Part shown: piece by piece, positions 5,493 through 6,732 of the stretch
How positions within the stretch are numbered: the stretch's first letter is position 1
Layout of the letters: every line of letters begins with the position of its first letter
DNA from: Gemmataceae bacterium
GTDB taxonomy: Bacteria > Planctomycetota > Planctomycetia > Gemmatales > Gemmataceae
Length of the DNA stretch: 6,732 nt
Direction of reading: 5' to 3'
Assembly (NCBI GenBank): GCA_026418875.1
Contig: JAOAAM010000258.1
Location: forward strand, 1-6,732
Notes under the pieces: model-generated
The model's database searches: none
What the model was told of the DNA's origin: nothing
What the model saw: only the letters and a program-made list of their open reading frames with translations
Translations under genes and position numbers: made by a program

Positions 5493-6578
5493 ATGAAAGC
5501 ACGGCGAGACGGCTTTCGGTGGCTTAGCCGGTGGAACGGGGCCAAGATGGTTTGGCTTGGGGTCGTTTGGCTTGGGGTCGTCCTCGGCTCGTGGAGCGTC
5601 GATTCATCAGTGGGACGGGCGCAAGCCCCACAAGGTTCTGTTGTCCCAGCTAGCCAAACCGACTCGGATTACAAACAGCGCGTGGTCGCCTACATTCATG
5701 GGAGCATCCCCATCACTCGTGAAGAGCTCGGCGAGTTCCTGATCGCGCGTTATGGCTACAACAAGGTCGAACTCCTTGTGAACCGCCGCATCATCGAACA
5801 CGCTTGCAAACAACTCAATATCGAGGTGACCGACGCCGAGGTCGAGGCCGCCATCGAAGAAGACATCAAACCGTGGAATGTCGATCGGGCAACATTCGTC
5901 AAGAACGTTCTCAAACAGCGAGGTCAGACGCTCTACGAGTACAAGGAAGACGTGATTCGTCCGGCCTTGATGTTGAAAAAAATGTGCCAACACGAAATCA
6001 AGGTCGAGGAAGAAGACCTGAAGCGAGCGTTCGAGGCAAGGTATGGCGAGAAAGTCCGTTGCCGAATCATTCTCTGGCCGGAGAACGAATTCCGTCACGT
6101 TCAGCGCATCTGGGAAAAGCTGCGTGATAGCGAAGAGGAATTTGCGAACGCGGCCAAAAACCAGGCAATCGGGGCTTTAGCATCGATCGGAGGGCTGATC
6201 GACCCGATCGGTCGTGGAGTCGCGGACAAGCCGTTAATCGAGAACATCGCCTTCCGCCTTAAGCCCGGCGAAGTGAGCGAGATTTTCCCCATCCCCGAGC
6301 AGAAAATGATCGGGGTGTTGAAGTGCGACGGGCGGATCCCACCCGTGGATGGCGTGACGCTGGAGAGTGTTCGCGAAGAGTTGCATCGAGTGGTCTTCGA
6401 GCAAAAGGTGAACAAAGCGATGCCCCTGGTGTTCCAACGACTTCGCAACGAGGCGAAACCGCTGATCCTTGTGCCCTATGGCACGAACAACCCTCGGGTT
6501 GTCAGCACGGGTGAAGAGGAGAAGAAACTGCTCGAGCCATTGCCCAGCGACAACGCCGCTCCCATGCCGAAGAAGTAA
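5493..6578 (+). CDS. Exported SurA/PpiC-type peptidyl-prolyl isomerase-like chaperone
   Basis: Probably a periplasmic folding factor of the SurA/PrsA/PpiC group, 361 residues. A signal peptide shows a basic n-region (MKARRDGFRW to K18), a hydrophobic core (MVWLGVVWLGVVLG, 19-32) and a likely cleavage near GRA-QA (43-45). No lipobox Cys is present. Residues about 60-170 are SurA_N-like: VAYIHGSIPITREELGEFL, then NRRIIEHACKQLNIEVTDAEVEAAI (97-121) and a helix ending near KEDVIRPALMLKKM (151-164). Residues about 187-285 resemble a parvulin domain: VRCRIILWPENE, EEEFANAAKNQA, IGGLIDPIGRG (232-242), IAFRLKPGEVSEIF (252-265) and KMIGVLKCDG (271-280). The histidines expected near RHIL and GxHII seem replaced by I192 and by K271/M272, so isomerase activity is doubtful while a chaperone role remains possible. 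The core of the signal peptide contains a 15-bp tandem duplication. It is divergent from holA and followed by a terminator, so probably monocistronic. Confidence 0.85.
   Translation: MKARRDGFRWLSRWNGAKMVWLGVVWLGVVLGSWSVDSSVGRAQAPQGSVVPASQTDSDYKQRVVAYIHGSIPITREELGEFLIARYGYNKVELLVNRRIIEHACKQLNIEVTDAEVEAAIEEDIKPWNVDRATFVKNVLKQRGQTLYEYKEDVIRPALMLKKMCQHEIKVEEEDLKRAFEARYGEKVRCRIILWPENEFRHVQRIWEKLRDSEEEFANAAKNQAIGALASIGGLIDPIGRGVADKPLIENIAFRLKPGEVSEIFPIPEQKMIGVLKCDGRIPPVDGVTLESVREELHRVVFEQKVNKAMPLVFQRLRNEAKPLILVPYGTNNPRVVSTGEEEKKLLEPLPSDNAAPMPKK
5551..5580 (+). repeat. Perfect 15-bp tandem repeat in the signal peptide
   Basis: TTTGGCTTGGGGTCG occurs twice back to back (5551-5565 and 5566-5580). Because 15 is a multiple of three the frame is kept. 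The result is a doubled VWLGV unit that lengthens the hydrophobic core by five residues. Confidence 0.95.
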
Positions 6579-6610
6579 CCAGCCCCAAACGACAAGGGGA
6601 GAGGGGGGAA

Positions 6611-6649
6611 GCCCCCTGCGTGCTTCGGCCGCAGGGGGCGTTTATTTTT
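6611..6649 (+). terminator. Rho-independent terminator after the SurA-like gene
   Basis: GCCCCCTGCG (6611-6620) pairs perfectly with CGCAGGGGGC (6630-6639). Inside, GC-TTCG-GC can form a 2-bp extension capped by a UUCG tetraloop, with T6621 bulged. One G and then TTTATTTTT (6641-6649) give the U-tract. It starts 33 bases after the TAA. The opposite strand lacks a comparable U-tract, so it acts mainly on the + strand. Confidence 0.92.
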
Positions 6650-6672
6650 CGCTTCGGATACGATGGCGCGGG

Positions 6673-6732
6673 TCAAGCTCGAGCTTGCAGCCTGTCGGTC
6701 AGTTCAGACCAATCCAATTCACTCGTCGTTGT
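6673..6732 (-). CDS. Possible C-terminal end of a convergent protein, partial
   Basis: Read on the minus strand from the window edge, one frame stays open for 19 codons (TTSELDWSELTDRLQARA preceded by the edge codon) and ends at TGA 6673-6675; the other two minus frames stop early. The short peptide looks protein-like (acidic/amphipathic). The length is too small to be sure, and no product can be named. The alternative is plain intergenic DNA with a promoter for a gene beyond the window. Confidence 0.3.
   Translation of the reverse strand, partial: TTTSELDWSELTDRLQARA
6674..6687. repeat. 14-bp perfect palindrome
   Basis: CAAGCTCGAGCTTG equals its own reverse complement. It lies 24 bases after the terminator U-tract and overlaps the stop codon of the possible convergent gene. 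It may be an operator-like site, or simply chance coding sequence. Confidence 0.4.

Overview
The window reads as a piece of a GC-rich, Gram-negative-type genome. The style of the HolA and SurA-like proteins, and a cbb3 cluster made of separate ccoN and ccoO genes followed by a one-haem third subunit, suggest a planctomycete (Planctomycetota). That placement is an impression from protein character, not a search result. Coding density is high, no gene-free stretch exceeds about 150 bases, and I see no mobile element, CRISPR array, tRNA or rRNA.

Left part (1-4369, + strand): a compact respiratory operon. It begins with the 3' end of ccoN (cbb3 oxidase catalytic subunit), then ccoO (membrane-anchored mono-haem cytochrome c), then a CcoP-like membrane-anchored cytochrome c that overlaps ccoO by ATGA and has one CxxCH motif where CcoP normally has two. 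Six bases later comes a large P1B-1-type copper ATPase, probably the CcoI/FixI/CopA2 function that exports Cu(I) for assembly of the oxidase CuB centre. This ATPase has no N-terminal HMA domain. It carries a C-terminal extension of about 225 residues that looks like six more membrane helices, rich in Met and Gly, with a thrice-repeated M-x4-N-x2-M motif, two GMxxGMxxGM ladders and a CxC loop. This extension is the most unusual thing in the window.

Middle (4326-5348, - strand): holA, the delta subunit of the DNA polymerase III clamp loader, convergent with the ATPase. The two coding regions overlap tail to tail by 44 bases.

Right part (5493-6578, + strand): an exported SurA/PpiC-type folding factor, divergent from holA across a 144-base gap. 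Its signal peptide contains a perfect 15-bp tandem duplication and its parvulin-like domain seems to lack the usual histidines. A strong rho-independent terminator with a possible UUCG loop follows. The last 60 bases may hold the C-terminus of a convergent gene.

The first four genes plausibly act together: oxidase subunits plus the copper supply for them. holA and the folding factor are separate transcription units with no evident functional link to the oxidase.
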